Positions 8,675-21,449 of a stretch of 64,000 nucleotides of DNA are shown here, in pieces. The DNA is taken from contig NZ_BOOY01000022.1 in assembly GCF_016863475.1 (NCBI RefSeq), positions 62,001 through 126,000 on the forward strand, given 5' to 3'. Under the pieces are notes generated by a model. It searched no databases, was not told where the DNA came from, and saw nothing but the letters and a program-made list of their open reading frames with translations. Position 1 is the first letter of the stretch; each line of letters starts with the position of its first letter. The translations under genes and the position numbers were made by a program. This stretch comes from Spirilliplanes yamanashiensis (GTDB taxonomy: Bacteria > Actinomycetota > Actinomycetes > Mycobacteriales > Micromonosporaceae).

Positions 8675-9996
8675 CAACCTCTGGATACGCCACCGAGCGC
8701 GACACCACCGAGGGCAAGGTCTTCACGGTCACCGGCGGCGACTGGGACACGGTCACCGGCGGCATCGACCCGCTGAGCAACGAGAAGATCGTCGTCAACA
8801 TGGGCCCGCAGCACCCGTCGACGCACGGCGTGCTGCGGCTGGTGCTGGAGCTCGAGGGCGAGACGGTCACCGAGGTCCGCCCGGTCATCGGCTACCTGCA
8901 CACCGGCATCGAGAAGAACCTCGAGTACCGCAACTGGGTGCAGGGCACGACGTTCGTGACCCGCATGGACTACCTGGCGCCGCTGTTCAACGAGGCGGGC
9001 TACTGCTTCGCGGTCGAGAAGCTGCTCGGCATCACCGACGACATCCCGGAGCGGGCGCAGACCATCCGCGTCATGTTCATGGAGCTCAACCGGATCTCGT
9101 CGCACCTGGTGTGGCTGGCGACCACCGGCATGGAGCTCGGCGCGATCTCGATGATGCTGTACGGCTTCCGCGAGCGCGAGTACATCCTCGACATCTTCGA
9201 GGAGACGTCCGGCCTGCGGATGAACCACGCCTACTTCCGCCCGGGCGGCCTCGCCCAGGACGTGCCGGACACGGCGCTGGCGAAGATCCGCGACTTCCTC
9301 GTCTACCTGCCGAAGAAGCTCAAGGAGTACGAGGCCATGCTGTCCGGCCAGGTCATCTGGCAGGAGCGCACCCAGGGCGTGGCCGTGCTCGACGTGACGG
9401 GCTGCCTGTCGCTCGGCATCACCGGCCCGGTGCTGCGCGCCGCCGGCCTGCCGTGGGACCTGCGCAAGACCATGCCGTACGCGGGCTACGAGAAGTACGA
9501 GTTCGACGTGCCGACGGCGCAGACCGCCGACGTGTGGGGCCGCTACCTGGTCCGTCTCGCCGAGATCCGCGAGTCGCTGAAGATCGTCGAGCAGTGCCTC
9601 GACCGGCTGCGCCCCGGCGCCGTCATGGTCAAGGACAAGAAGATCGCGTGGCCGGCGCAGCTGGCGATCGGCGTGGACGGCATGGGCAACTCGCTCGAGC
9701 ACGTCGCGAAGATCATGGGTCAGTCGATGGAGTCGCTGATCCACCACTTCAAGCTCGTCACCGAGGGCTTCCGGGTGCCGCCCGGCCAGGTCTACGTCGG
9801 CATCGAGCACCCGCGCGGCGAGCTGGGGGTGCACGCGGTCTCCGACGGCGGCACCCACCCGTACCGCGTGCACTACCGCGACCCGAGTTTCGTGAACCTG
9901 CAGGCCATCCCCGCGATGGCCGAGGGTGCGCTGCTGGCCGACGTGATCGCCGGCGGCGCCTCGCTGGACCCCGTGATGGGTGGGTGTGACCGTTGA
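8671..9996 (+). CDS. nuoD: NADH-quinone oxidoreductase subunit D
   Basis: The 49-kDa subunit (441 aa) forming the quinone-binding pocket with NuoB. It is related to [NiFe] hydrogenase large subunits. Visible signatures are [26 protein letters not shown] and the C-terminal [18 protein letters not shown] block ending DPVMGGCDR. The first 30 residues are an extension. GTG start in a GTGA overlap with nuoC; the stop overlaps the TTG start of nuoE. Confidence 0.97.
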   Translation: MTTSGYATERDTTEGKVFTVTGGDWDTVTGGIDPLSNEKIVVNMGPQHPSTHGVLRLVLELEGETVTEVRPVIGYLHTGIEKNLEYRNWVQGTTFVTRMDYLAPLFNEAGYCFAVEKLLGITDDIPERAQTIRVMFMELNRISSHLVWLATTGMELGAISMMLYGFREREYILDIFEETSGLRMNHAYFRPGGLAQDVPDTALAKIRDFLVYLPKKLKEYEAMLSGQVIWQERTQGVAVLDVTGCLSLGITGPVLRAAGLPWDLRKTMPYAGYEKYEFDVPTAQTADVWGRYLVRLAEIRESLKIVEQCLDRLRPGAVMVKDKKIAWPAQLAIGVDGMGNSLEHVAKIMGQSMESLIHHFKLVTEGFRVPPGQVYVGIEHPRGELGVHAVSDGGTHPYRVHYRDPSFVNLQAIPAMAEGALLADVIAGGASLDPVMGGCDR

Positions 9997-11056
9997 CCGA
10001 CACGCTGTACAGCCCCGCCGCAGCTCCGCTCGCCGAGCTGCACGACGAGGCGCAGGCCATCCTGGCGCGCTACCCCGAGGGGCGGGAGCGTTCCGCGCTT
10101 CTGCCGCTGCTGCACCTGGTGCAGTCGGTCGAGGGCTACGTCAGCCCGGCCGGGGTGGCGTTCTGCGCCGAGGTCCTGGGCATCAACAAGGCCCAGGTCG
10201 GCGCGGTGGCGACCTTCTACACGATGTACAAGCGCCGCCCGACCGGTGACTACCTGGTCAGCGTGTGCACCAACACCATGTGCAACGTGCTCGGCGGCCA
10301 GGAGGTCTACGACACCCTGACCGAGCTGCTCGGCGTCGGCCACCAGGAGACGACGGCGGACGGCACCGTCACGCTGGAGCACGCCGAGTGCCTGGCGGCC
10401 TGCGACTACGGCCCCGTCATGACGGTCAACTACGACTTCTACGACAACGTGACGCCGGAGTCGGCGGCGGGCGTCGTGCAGGGCCTGCAGGCGGGCCAGC
10501 GCCCGGCGCCGACCCGCGGCGCGCGGCTGTGCACGCTGAAGGAGATGTCGAAGCAGCTCGCCGGCTTCGCGGACGTGCGCGACGGCGCCGTCGCCGACGG
10601 CCCGGCCGGCGCGCCGACGCTGCGCGGCGTGACGCTGGCCCAGGAGCACGGGGTGGCGGTGCCGGGCTTCAACCCGGACACCCCGATCCCGACCACCAAG
10701 CCGGCCCCCGAGCGTCCCGGCGACCACAGGGTCGCCACGGCCGCGAAGAAGGTCGCGAGCACGGTGAAGTCGGCGGCCACGAACGTCGCCGGCAAGGTCG
10801 GCGAGAAGGTGGCCCACCGCAACGCGGGCCGCGACGTCCCCGCCGGCGACGTGAAGGACCCGGAGAGCCGGGCGGCCGAGGCGCGCAACCCCGACGCCTC
10901 CACGCCGGCCCCGGACGCCACCGGCGCGTCGACGGCCGCCGGCACGCCGGTGCAGGCCGGCGCCGGGCCGGACGCGCCCGCCGGTGACGGCAAGCCCGTC
11001 GGCGACGAGGGCGGCCGGGCGCAGGAGCGCAACCTCGAGCAGGCTGAGGAGAAGAA

Positions 11057-11060
<4 letters not shown>
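9993..11060 (+). CDS. nuoE: NADH-quinone oxidoreductase subunit E with long tail
   Basis: The 24-kDa-type subunit with a thioredoxin-like fold holding a [2Fe-2S] cluster; ligands Cys92, Cys97, Cys133 and Cys137 are in place ([17 protein letters not shown]). At 355 residues it is far longer than E. coli NuoE (about 166). After about residue 190 it continues as a low-complexity Ala/Pro/Lys/Asp tail that includes a Lys/Ala-rich amphipathic stretch ([19 protein letters not shown]) and an acidic end. The start is a TTG in a TTGA overlap with nuoD; no better start precedes the conserved region. Confidence 0.94.
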
Positions 11061-12372
<1,312 letters not shown>

Positions 12373-12373
<1 letters not shown>

Positions 12374-14841
12374 TGACGGACGTGGCGAAGAGGACCGACG
12401 AGGTCACCCTCACCATCGACGGCGTGGAGGTGACCGCCGCCAAGGGCGAGCTGGTCATCCGGGTCGCCGAGCGGATGGGCATCGCGATCCCGCGGTTCTG
12501 CGACCACCCGCTGCTGGCCCCGGCCGGCGCGTGCCGGCAGTGCCTGGTCGAGGTCGAGGGCCAGCGCAAGCCGGTGGCGTCGTGCACCCAGACGGTCGCC
12601 GACGGGATGATCGTCAAGACGCAGCTCACCTCGCCGGTCGCCGAGAAGGCGCAGAACGGCGTGATGGAGCTGCTGCTCATCAACCACCCGCTGGACTGCC
12701 CCACCTGTGACAAGGGCGGCGAGTGCCCGCTGCAGAACCAGGCGATGTCCAACGGCCGGGCGGACTCGCGGTTCCACGAGCACAAGCGCGAGTACGAGAA
12801 GCCGATCCACATCAGCACCCAGGTGCTGCTGGACCGCGAGCGGTGCGTGCTGTGCCAGCGCTGCACCCGGTTCTCGGAGGAGATCGCGGGCGACAAGTTC
12901 ATCGACCTGATGGACCGCTCGTCCGGCGAGCAGATCAACGTCTACCGGGACGACTTCTTCGGCGGCGAGGGCTACGGCGACGGCCACGCGGGTGAGGGCG
13001 AGGGCGACGTCCCGTTCAACTCGTACTTCTCCGGCAACACGATCCAGATCTGCCCGGTGGGCGCGCTGACCGGCAAGCAGTACCGGTTCCGGGCCCGCCC
13101 GTTCGACCTGGTGTCGGCGCCGAGCGTCTGCGAGGGCTGCTCGTCCGGCTGCGCGATCCGCGTCGACCACCGCCGCAACAAGGTGCTGCGCCGGCTCGCC
13201 GGCGAGGACCCGACGGTGAACGAGGAGTGGAACTGCGACAAGGGCCGCTGGGGCTTCCAGTACGCCACCGCGATGGACCGCCTGACCACGCCGATGGTGC
13301 GGGACGCGGCCACGGGTGAGCTGCGCGAGGCGTCCTGGAGCGAGGCGCTCGTCGTGGCGGCCGAGGGCCTGGCGGCGGCCCGGTCGAAGGGCGTCGGCGT
13401 GCTGACCGGCGGCCGGCTGACCGTCGAGGACGCGTACGCGTACGCAAAGTTCGCGCGGGTGGCGCTGGGCACCAACGACATCGACTTCCGGGCGCGGCCG
13501 CTGTCCACCGAGGAGCAGGACTTCCTCGCGGCGCAGGTCGCCTCCACCACGGGCGTCACGTTCCTCGACGTGGAGGCCGCGCCGGCCGCCGTCGTCGTGG
13601 GGCTGGAGCCCGAGGAGGAGACGGCGATCCTCTTCCTGCGCATGCGCAAGGCGAACCGCAAGCACCGGCTCGACGTGCTGGCCGTGGCCCCGTACCTGTC
13701 GCGCGGCTTCGTGAAGACGGGCGCGCGGCTGATCCCGGCGGTGCCCGGTGACGAGGCCCGGATCCTCGCGGAGGACCCGGAGGTGACCGCGGCGCTGTCG
13801 CAGCCGGGGGCGCTGCTGTTCGTCGGCGAGCGGCTGGCGACCGTGCCGGGTGGCCTGTCGGCCGCCGCGGCGCTGGCCGAGCGCACCGGCGCGCGCCTGG
13901 CGTGGGTGCCGCGGCGCGCGGGCGACCGCGGCGCGGTCGACGCCGGCTGCCTGCCGAACCTGCTGCCCGGTGGCCGCCCGGTCACCGACGCGGCCGCCCG
14001 GGCCGAGCTGGCCCGCGCGTGGGGCGTGGCGGAGGACGCGATCCCGGCCACGACCGGCCGCGACACGGACCAGATCCTGGCCGCGGCGCGCGACGGGCAG
14101 CTCGGCGGCCTGGTGGTGGCCGGGGTGGACCCGTCCGACCTGGCCGACCCGCTGCTGGCCGACGCCGCGCTCGACGCGGTGCCGTTCCTGGTCAGCATCG
14201 AGCTGCGGCGCGGCGCCGTCACCCGGCGCGCGGACGTGGTGTTCCCGATCGCGCCGCCGGTCGAGAAGGCCGGCACGTTCGTGAACTGGGAGGGCCGCCT
14301 GCGCAGCTTCGACCAGGTGCTCGAGACGACGGCGATGGCCGACGCCCGGGTCCTGGAGGCGCTGGCCGCGCAGCTCGGCGTCGCGCTCGGCACCGGCGAC
14401 GTGCACAGCATCCGCCGCGAGCTGGGCCGGATGCCGGCGACCGCCGCCGGCCGCCCGGCCGCCCCGGCGGTCGCGCCGGTCGCGCCGGTGCGGCCCGAGG
14501 CGGGCGAAGCGATCCTGGCCACCTGGCCGCAGCTCATCGACCTGGCGTCGGCGCTCGACGGCGACGAGGTGCTGATGGGCACGGCCCGCCCGCCGGTCGT
14601 CCGGCTCGGCAAGGCCGCCGCCGCGGACCTGGGCGTCGTCGACGGCGACCTGGTCACGGTGTCGACCGGCCGCGGCGCGATCACGCTGCCCGCGGCCCTG
14701 ACCGACCTGCCCGCGGGCGTGGTCTGGCTGCCCACCAACTCGCCCGGTTCCACGGTGCGCCGCACGCTCGGCGTCTCCGGCGGTGCCGTGGTGAAGCTGA
14801 GCGCCGGCGCGCCCGGCCCGCTCCTCGGAGGTGCCCGGTGA
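12373..14841 (+). CDS. nuoG: NADH-quinone oxidoreductase subunit G
   Basis: Large iron-sulfur subunit (822 aa) passing electrons from NuoF to NuoI. The N-terminal [2Fe-2S] ferredoxin domain has [12 protein letters not shown]. The His/Cys [4Fe-4S] block has [15 protein letters not shown] and [15 protein letters not shown] further cysteine cluster reads [17 protein letters not shown]. The C-terminal half is the molybdopterin-oxidoreductase-like domain without cofactor and is more variable, Ala-rich and Pro-rich near residues 690-710. ATG start overlapping the nuoF stop. Confidence 0.96.
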
Positions 14842-16205
14842 TGATCCTGGCTGAGGACCCGACTCTCCAGACCTTCGAGAACGACGTCTGGTGGATCGTC
14901 CTGATCAAGCTGCTCGGCGTGTTCGTCGTGCTGCTGCTGCTGACGCTGTTCACGATCAACTACGAGCGCAAGGTCGTCGCCCGGATGGCGGTGCGGCCGG
15001 GCCCGAACCAGGTCGGCCCGAAGGGCTGGCTGCAGAGCCTCACGGACGGCGTCAAGCTGCCGTTCAAGGAGGAGATCATCCCGAAGACGGCCGACAAGGT
15101 CGTCTACTTCATCGCCCCGGTCATCTCGGCGATGTGCGCCTTCACGGCGTTCGCGGTGATCCCGTTCGGCCCGGTGGTCACGATGTTCGGCCAGCGGACG
15201 GCGCTGCAGCTCACCGACGTGCCGGTCTCGGTGCTGATCGTGCTGGCCTGCGCCTCGATCGGCATCTACGGCATCGTGCTGGCGGGCTGGGCGTCCGGGT
15301 CGACGTACCCGCTGCTCGGCGGCCTGCGCTCCAGCGCCCAGATGATCTCGTACGAGGTCGCGATGGGCCTGTCGTTCGTGGCCGTGTTCATGACGGCGGG
15401 CAGCATGTCGACCTCGGAGATCGTCAAGGCCCAGGCCGGCGGCGACCCGCAGGAGATCTTCGGCATGGAGGTGACGGCGCCGAGCTGGTACGCGGTGCTG
15501 CTGCTGCCCAGCTTCGTCATCTACTGCATCTCGGCGGTCGGCGAGACGAACCGCGCCCCGTTCGACCTGCCCGAGGCGGAGTCCGAGCTGGTCGGCGGCT
15601 TCCACACGGAGTACTCGTCGTTCAAGTTCGCGCTGTTCTTCCTCGCCGAGTACATCAACATGATCACCGTGTCGGCGATCTGCACGACGCTGTTCCTCGG
15701 CGGCTGGCGGGCCCCGGCCCCGATCACGACGATCTGGGCGGGCGCGAACTCCGGCTACTGGCCGCTGATGTGGTGGCTGGTCAAGGTCCTGATCCTGCTG
15801 TTCGGCTTCATCTGGCTGCGGGCCACCCTGCCCCGGCTGCGCTACGACCAGTTCATGCGCTTCGGCTGGAAGGTCCTCATCCCGGTCAACCTGGTGTGGA
15901 TCCTCTTCCTGGCCGGCGTCCGCGTCATCAACGACGAGGCGTCGCGCGGCACCCGGATCATCCTGATCGTGGGTATCGCCACGGTGGTGCTGCTCATCGC
16001 GCTGCTCTGGCCGTCGGCCAAGAAGGCGCCGCAGCTCAGCGTCGAGGAACAGATCCAGGCCCGCCCCCAGGGCAGCTTCCCCGTCCCACCGCTCGACCTC
16101 CAGGTGCCGCCGAGCCCACGGGCGCGGCGCGCGGTCGCGGAACGCGCGCCCGCCACGGTCGGCGGCGACTCCCGCGGCGACGAGCCCGCAGACAAGGAGG
16201 TGTGA
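14841..16205 (+). CDS. nuoH: NADH-quinone oxidoreductase subunit H
   Basis: Membrane subunit (454 aa) at the junction of the two arms; it forms the quinone tunnel. Signatures are [20 protein letters not shown] and [25 protein letters not shown]. About eight membrane helices are followed by a charged tail of roughly 60 residues, longer than in E. coli. The ATG at 14841 is preferred over the adjacent GTG at 14838 because GGAGGTG (14827-14833) is better spaced for it. One-base or four-base overlap with nuoG. Confidence 0.96.
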   Translation: MILAEDPTLQTFENDVWWIVLIKLLGVFVVLLLLTLFTINYERKVVARMAVRPGPNQVGPKGWLQSLTDGVKLPFKEEIIPKTADKVVYFIAPVISAMCAFTAFAVIPFGPVVTMFGQRTALQLTDVPVSVLIVLACASIGIYGIVLAGWASGSTYPLLGGLRSSAQMISYEVAMGLSFVAVFMTAGSMSTSEIVKAQAGGDPQEIFGMEVTAPSWYAVLLLPSFVIYCISAVGETNRAPFDLPEAESELVGGFHTEYSSFKFALFFLAEYINMITVSAICTTLFLGGWRAPAPITTIWAGANSGYWPLMWWLVKVLILLFGFIWLRATLPRLRYDQFMRFGWKVLIPVNLVWILFLAGVRVINDEASRGTRIILIVGIATVVLLIALLWPSAKKAPQLSVEEQIQARPQGSFPVPPLDLQVPPSPRARRAVAERAPATVGGDSRGDEPADKEV

Positions 16206-16206
16206 C

Positions 16207-16875
16207 GTGGGTACGTTCACCGGCTCCTTCAAGGGCTTCGGCGTGACCTTCGCGCACATGTTCCGCAAGGTCATCACGACCGACTACCCGTTCACGCCGC
16301 CGTCGCCGGCGCCGCGCTACCACGGCCGGCACATCCTCAACCGGCACCCGGACGGCCTGGAGAAGTGCATCGGCTGCGAGCTGTGCGCCTGGGCCTGCCC
16401 GGCGGACGCGATCTACGTGCAGGGCGCCGACAACACCGACGAGCAGCGGTTCTCGCCGGGCGAGCGGTACGCCGGCATCTACCAGATCAACTACGCCCGG
16501 TGCATCTTCTGCGGTCTGTGCATCGAGGCCTGCCCGACCCGTTCGCTCACCATGAGCAACGAGTACGAGCTGGCCCGCGACTCCCGGCAGGACCTGATCT
16601 TCACGAAGGAGCAGCTGCTCGCGCCGCTGCTGCCGGGCATGGAGCAGCCGCCGCACCCGATGCGCCTCGGCGAGACCGACAAGGACTACTACATCGGCGC
16701 GCTCACCAACCCGGGCACGTCGGCGGGCGCCGAGCGCGCGCCGTGGTCGGAGTCGGGCACGCGCGACGCCATGCCGACCGACGCGGACGGCCGGGCCGAG
16801 ACGGCGGGCACTGCCCGGCGTGACGGCGCGCGCGCCGAGGCGGCCAGCTCCGGCCTGGTGAAGGAGAAGCGATGA
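16207..16875 (+). CDS. nuoI: NADH-quinone oxidoreductase subunit I
   Basis: Ferredoxin-type subunit (222 aa) with two [4Fe-4S] clusters, N6a and N6b, bridging NuoG and NuoB. The two CxxCxxCxxxCP motifs are complete: [12 protein letters not shown] (Cys54, 57, 60, 64) and [12 protein letters not shown] (Cys99, 102, 105, 109). An extra hydrophilic tail of about 50 residues follows. GTG start right after the nuoH stop, with GGAGGTGTGAC upstream. Confidence 0.97.
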   Translation: MGTFTGSFKGFGVTFAHMFRKVITTDYPFTPPSPAPRYHGRHILNRHPDGLEKCIGCELCAWACPADAIYVQGADNTDEQRFSPGERYAGIYQINYARCIFCGLCIEACPTRSLTMSNEYELARDSRQDLIFTKEQLLAPLLPGMEQPPHPMRLGETDKDYYIGALTNPGTSAGAERAPWSESGTRDAMPTDADGRAETAGTARRDGARAEAASSGLVKEKR

Positions 16876-17645
16876 CCGCCACCGTTCTGGCCGCCGAGGC
16901 CGCGGGCCGGGTGTCCGCCGGCGAGGCGTGGGCGTTCTGGATCCTCGGGGCCCTCGCGGTCGTCGGGGCGCTCGGCATGGTGCTGGCGCGCAACGCGGTG
17001 CACTCCGCGCTGTGGCTGGTCGTCACGATGCTGTGCCTGGGCTTCTTCTACGTGATCAACGCGGCGCCGTTCCTCGGCGCGGTGCAGATCATCGTCTACA
17101 CCGGCGCGATCATGATGCTCTTCCTGTTCGTGCTCATGCTCGTCGGCCGCGACGCCTCCGACTCGCTCATCGAGACGCTGCGCGGCCAGCGCGTCGTCGC
17201 GGTGCTGCTGGGCCTGGGCTTCGCCGGCCTGGTCGCCACCGGCCTCGGCCGGGCGCTGGACGGCACCACCGCGGTCGGGCTGACCGAGGCGAACGCCCCG
17301 GGCAACGTGCAGGCCATCGCCGGCCTGCTGTTCTCCCGGTACGTGCTGGCCTTCGAGATCACCTCGGCGCTGCTGATCACCGCCGCCGTCGGCGCGATGG
17401 TCCTGGCGCACGTCGAGCGCGGCAAGGAGGACCGCTCGGACCAGGTCGAGCGGATGCGGCAGCGGTTCGCGCCCGGCTCGTACCCGGCCCCGAAGGCCGG
17501 CCCGGGCGTCTACGCGAACACGATGTCGGTCGCCGTCCCGGCGCGCCTGCCCGACGGCAGCCAGAGCGAGCGCAGCATCTCGAAGATCCTGCCGCAGCGG
17601 GAGCTCACGGCGCCTGAGGCCGCCCCGAAGGGAACCGAGAAGTGA
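16872..17645 (+). CDS. nuoJ: NADH-quinone oxidoreductase subunit J
   Basis: Membrane subunit (257 aa) with five predicted helices, including the pi-bulge helix region [23 protein letters not shown] split over the known conserved stretch. It takes part in the conformational coupling between quinone reduction and proton pumping. A charged, Pro-rich cytosolic tail of about 70 residues follows the last helix. ATG in an ATGA overlap with nuoI. Confidence 0.95.
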   Translation: MTATVLAAEAAGRVSAGEAWAFWILGALAVVGALGMVLARNAVHSALWLVVTMLCLGFFYVINAAPFLGAVQIIVYTGAIMMLFLFVLMLVGRDASDSLIETLRGQRVVAVLLGLGFAGLVATGLGRALDGTTAVGLTEANAPGNVQAIAGLLFSRYVLAFEITSALLITAAVGAMVLAHVERGKEDRSDQVERMRQRFAPGSYPAPKAGPGVYANTMSVAVPARLPDGSQSERSISKILPQRELTAPEAAPKGTEK

Positions 17646-17941
17646 CTCCCGACTACTACCTCGTCCTCGCGGCGATCCTGTTCACGATCGGCGCGGTGGG
17701 CGTGCTCGTCCGGCGCAACGCGATCGTGCTGTTCATGTGCATCGAGCTGATGCTCAACGCCGCGAACCTGACGCTCGTCGCGTTCAGCCGCATCACCGGC
17801 ACGCTGGACGGCCAGATCATGGCCTTCTTCGTGATGGTGGTGGCAGCCGCCGAGGTCGTGATCGGCCTCGCCATCATCATGTCGATCTTCCGGGCCCGGC
17901 GGTCCGCCAGCGTCGACGACTCCAACCTCCTCAAGTACTGA
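17642..17941 (+). CDS. nuoK: NADH-quinone oxidoreductase subunit K
   Basis: Small three-helix membrane subunit (99 aa). It carries the two buried glutamates expected for proton transfer, in [13 protein letters not shown] and [16 protein letters not shown] start in a GTGA overlap with nuoJ. Full length matches the family. Confidence 0.97.
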   Translation: MTPDYYLVLAAILFTIGAVGVLVRRNAIVLFMCIELMLNAANLTLVAFSRITGTLDGQIMAFFVMVVAAAEVVIGLAIIMSIFRARRSASVDDSNLLKY

Positions 17942-17954
17942 CAGGGGCCTTCAC

Positions 17955-19880
17955 GTGGAAGAGACTGTGGAGTACGTGCAGGCCACAGGGCTTTTGAGCA
18001 GTGTGTGGCTGTTGGTGGCGATCCCGCTGGCGAGCGCCGCCGTCCTGCTGCTGCTCGGTCGCCGGGCCGACAAATGGGGCCACTGGCTGGGCGTCCTCGC
18101 CGTCGGGTCCGCGTTCGTGCTGGGCCTCAGCTACTTCATCTCGCTCGCCGGGATGGAGAACAAGTCGGTCGAGCTGAGCCTGTGGGACTTCATCGCCGTC
18201 GGGCGCTTCCAGGTCGACTTCGGCCTGCTGTTCGACCCGCTGTCCGGCGTGTTCGTCCTGCTCATCACGGGCGTCGGGTCGCTGATCCACCTGTACGCGG
18301 TGGGCTACATGTCCCACGACGAGGGGCGGCGGAAGTTCTTCGCCTACTTCAACCTCTTCGTCGCCGCCATGCTGCTGCTGGTGCTCGGCAACAACTACGT
18401 GATGCTCTACTTCGGCTGGGAGGGCGTCGGCCTGGCGTCGTACCTGCTGATCTCGTTCTGGTACACGAAGCCGTCGGCGGCCACCGCGGGCAAGAAGGCG
18501 TTCCTGATGAACCGGGTCGGCGACGCCGGCCTGGCCATCGGCATCTTCATCATGTTCGCCACGCTCGGCACCACCCAGTACGTGGACGTCTTCAACGGCG
18601 TCTCCGGCCTGGCCGCGGGCACGATCCTCGTGCTGGGCCTGCTGCTGCTGCTCGGCGCCGCCGGCAAGTCCGGCCAGTTCCCGCTGCAGGCGTGGCTCCC
18701 CGACGCCATGGAGGGCCCGACCCCGGTGTCGGCGCTCATCCACGCCGCGACGATGGTCACCGCCGGCGTCTACCTGATCGCCCGCTCCAACCCGATCTTC
18801 AGCGCGAACCACACGCTGCAGACGGTGGTCGTCAGCGTCGGCGCGCTCACCCTGCTGATGGGCTGCATCATCGGCGCGGCGAAGGACGACATCAAGCGGG
18901 TCCTGGCCTGGTCGACCGTCAGCCAGATCGGCTACATGTTCCTCGGCGTCGGGCTCGGCGGCGCCGCGTACGCGCTGGCGATCGTGCACCTGCTGGCGCA
19001 CGGCTTCTTCAAGGCCAACATGTTCCTCGGCGCCGGCTCCGTCATGCACGGCATGAAGGATCAGGTGGACATCCGGCGCTTCGGCGGCCTGTCCAAGTAC
19101 ATGAAGATCACCTGGCTGACCTTCATGATGGGCTGGCTGGCGATCATCGGCATGTTCCCGTTCTCCGGCTTCTTCTCCAAGGAGCCGATCATCGTCGCGG
19201 CGTTCGAGCGGGAGGGCTGGACGGCCTGGCTGTTCGGCATGGCCGCCCTGCTCGGCGCGGGCCTGACCGCCTTCTACATGACGCGGCTGTTCATCCTCAC
19301 CTTCCACGGCCCCAAGCGGTGGACCGAGGACATCGAGCACCCGCACGAGTCGCCGGCGATCATGACCATCCCGCTGATCCTGCTGGCGATCGGCTCCGTC
19401 GGCGCCGGCTTCCTGCTGTCGACCTCGGTGCCGGACTGGCTGGAGGCGACCGGCGGGCTCGGCGCGCAGGAGGAGCCGCACGAGGCCGTCCTGTCGCACG
19501 GGGTGCTCACCGCGCTGTCGCTGCTGCTGACCGTGGCGGGCGCCGGGCTGGCGTACCTGCTGTTCCGCAACGGCACCGCCAAGCAGGAGCAGCCCGCGGG
19601 CGTGGTCGTCACCGCGGCCCGCCGCAACCTCTACTCGGACACCGTCAACGAGGCGATCTTCGAGAAGCCGGGCATCTTCCTCACCCGCGCCCTGGTCTAC
19701 CTCGACAACCGCGGCATCGACGGCGCGGTCAACGGGCTCGCGGCGGCGGTGGGCGGCGGCTCCGGCCGGCTCCGGCGGCTGCAGACCGGGTTCGTCCGCT
19801 CGTACGCGACGTCCATGCTCACCGGCGCGCTGCTCGTCGTGGCGGCGTTCCTCGCGATCCAACTGGGATGGCTGGCGTGA
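17955..19880 (+). CDS. nuoL: NADH-quinone oxidoreductase subunit L
   Basis: Antiporter-like proton-pumping subunit (641 aa), the most distal in the membrane arm, with the long lateral helix in its C-terminal part. Conserved blocks include YFGWEGVGLASYLLISFW, GKSGQFPLQAWLPDAMEGPT and LIHAATMVTAGVYL. GTG start 13 bases after nuoK with AGGGGCCTTCAC upstream. The stop overlaps the nuoM GTG (GTGA). Confidence 0.97.
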   Translation: MEETVEYVQATGLLSSVWLLVAIPLASAAVLLLLGRRADKWGHWLGVLAVGSAFVLGLSYFISLAGMENKSVELSLWDFIAVGRFQVDFGLLFDPLSGVFVLLITGVGSLIHLYAVGYMSHDEGRRKFFAYFNLFVAAMLLLVLGNNYVMLYFGWEGVGLASYLLISFWYTKPSAATAGKKAFLMNRVGDAGLAIGIFIMFATLGTTQYVDVFNGVSGLAAGTILVLGLLLLLGAAGKSGQFPLQAWLPDAMEGPTPVSALIHAATMVTAGVYLIARSNPIFSANHTLQTVVVSVGALTLLMGCIIGAAKDDIKRVLAWSTVSQIGYMFLGVGLGGAAYALAIVHLLAHGFFKANMFLGAGSVMHGMKDQVDIRRFGGLSKYMKITWLTFMMGWLAIIGMFPFSGFFSKEPIIVAAFEREGWTAWLFGMAALLGAGLTAFYMTRLFILTFHGPKRWTEDIEHPHESPAIMTIPLILLAIGSVGAGFLLSTSVPDWLEATGGLGAQEEPHEAVLSHGVLTALSLLLTVAGAGLAYLLFRNGTAKQEQPAGVVVTAARRNLYSDTVNEAIFEKPGIFLTRALVYLDNRGIDGAVNGLAAAVGGGSGRLRRLQTGFVRSYATSMLTGALLVVAAFLAIQLGWLA

Positions 19881-21418
19881 ACAACTTCCCGTTCCTCTCG
19901 ATCCTCACGCTGGGGCCGCTCGTCGGCGCCGCCGTGGTCGCCTGCATCCCGAAGGCGAAGGGCAACCTCGCGAAGATCGTGGCGCTGGCCGTCTCCCTGG
20001 TCATGCTGGTGCTCAGCGTGTTCATGTGGGTGGCGTTCCAGGTCGGCGGCGACGCGCAGCGGTTCCAGTTCCGCGAGTCGTACCCCTGGATCCCCGGCCT
20101 GGGCGTGAACTTCACGTTCGCGGCCGACGGCATCGCGCTGGTCATGCTGATGCTCATCGCGGTCCTCGTGCCGCTGGTGATCCTGGCCAGCTGGCACGAC
20201 GCCGAGCAGTCCCGGCGGTCGGTGCCGGTGTACTTCGCGCTGCTGCTGTCGCTCGAGGCGTGCATGTTCGGCGTGTTCGCCGCGGCGGACGTGTTCCTGT
20301 TCTACGTGTTCTTCGAGGTCATGCTCGTGCCGATGTACTTCATCATCGGCTCGTACGGCACCGCCAAGCGCCAGTACGCCGCGGTGAAGTTCTTCCTCTA
20401 CTCGCTGGTCGGCGGCCTGTTCATGCTGGCCGCCGTCATCGGCCTGTGGGTGGTCGGCGGCAAGACCTTCGACTGGGTGGCGCTGACCCAGATCGACATC
20501 CAGACGGGCACCGAGCGCTGGCTGTTCCTCGGCTTCTTCATCGCGTTCGCCATCAAGGCGCCGTTCTTCCCGTTCCACACCTGGCTGCCCGACGCCGGTG
20601 GCGCCGCCCCGGCGGGCGCGGCCGCGCTGCTCGTCGGCGTGCTCGACAAGGTCGGCACGTTCGGCATCCTGCGCTACTGCCTGCCGCTGTTCCCCGAGGC
20701 GTCGCAGTGGTTCGCCCCGTGGGCGATCGCGCTGGCGCTCATCGGCATCATCTACGCGGCGCTGCTGGCGGTCGGCCAGAACGACCTCAAGCGCCTGGTG
20801 TCGTACACGTCGATCGCCCACTTCGGCTTCATCGGCATCGGCATCTTCGCCTTCACCACCCAGGCCGGCACGGGCGCGGTGCTGTACATGCTCAACCACG
20901 GCCTCGCCACCGGCCTGCTGTTCCTGGTCGTCGGCATGTTCGTGGCCCGGCGCGGCTCGGCCCTGGTCAGCGACTTCGGCGGCGCCGGCAAGCTGGTGCC
21001 GGTGCTGGCGGGCGTGCTGTTCTTCGCCGGTCTGGCGTCGCTCGCCCTGCCCGGCACGGCGCCGTTCGTCAGCGAGTTCCTGGTGCTGATCGGCGTCTTC
21101 ACGGTCAACAAGACGGTCGCGGTGATCGCCACCCTCGGCATCATCCTGGCCGCCGCGTACGTGCTGTGGATGGTGCAGCGCACCACGCAGGGCACGCTCA
21201 ACCCGGCGCTGGCCGACATCGAACCGATGCGCAAGGACATCACCCTGCGCGAGAAGGTCGTCGTCGCCCCGCTGATCGCGCTGCTGATCGTGCTCGGCTT
21301 CTACCCGAAGCCCGTCACGGACGTGATCAACCCGGCCGTCGAGGCGACCATGCAGCAGGACATGGGCAAGCAGGACCCGGCCCCGACCGGCGGCGGCGTG
21401 ACGGAGGCGTCCCGATGA
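19877..21418 (+). CDS. nuoM: NADH-quinone oxidoreductase subunit M
   Basis: Second antiporter-like subunit (513 aa) with about 14 membrane helices. Typical motifs are FYVFFEVMLVPMYFIIG, KAPFFPFHTWLPDA and NDLKRLVSYTSIAHFGF. The GTG at 19877 is used, in a GTGA overlap with nuoL; an in-frame ATG at 19868 lies inside nuoL and would add only three residues. Confidence 0.96.
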   Translation: MNNFPFLSILTLGPLVGAAVVACIPKAKGNLAKIVALAVSLVMLVLSVFMWVAFQVGGDAQRFQFRESYPWIPGLGVNFTFAADGIALVMLMLIAVLVPLVILASWHDAEQSRRSVPVYFALLLSLEACMFGVFAAADVFLFYVFFEVMLVPMYFIIGSYGTAKRQYAAVKFFLYSLVGGLFMLAAVIGLWVVGGKTFDWVALTQIDIQTGTERWLFLGFFIAFAIKAPFFPFHTWLPDAGGAAPAGAAALLVGVLDKVGTFGILRYCLPLFPEASQWFAPWAIALALIGIIYAALLAVGQNDLKRLVSYTSIAHFGFIGIGIFAFTTQAGTGAVLYMLNHGLATGLLFLVVGMFVARRGSALVSDFGGAGKLVPVLAGVLFFAGLASLALPGTAPFVSEFLVLIGVFTVNKTVAVIATLGIILAAAYVLWMVQRTTQGTLNPALADIEPMRKDITLREKVVVAPLIALLIVLGFYPKPVTDVINPAVEATMQQDMGKQDPAPTGGGVTEASR

Positions 21419-21449
21419 CGCGAATCTACGGAGAGGTGGCGGCGTAGCC

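Noticed and set aside
12972-16277. 1100-codon open frame on the minus strand opposite nuoG-nuoH
   Set aside because: Lies entirely antisense to well-conserved nuo genes and has Arg/Asp-rich composition expected from reversed codons.
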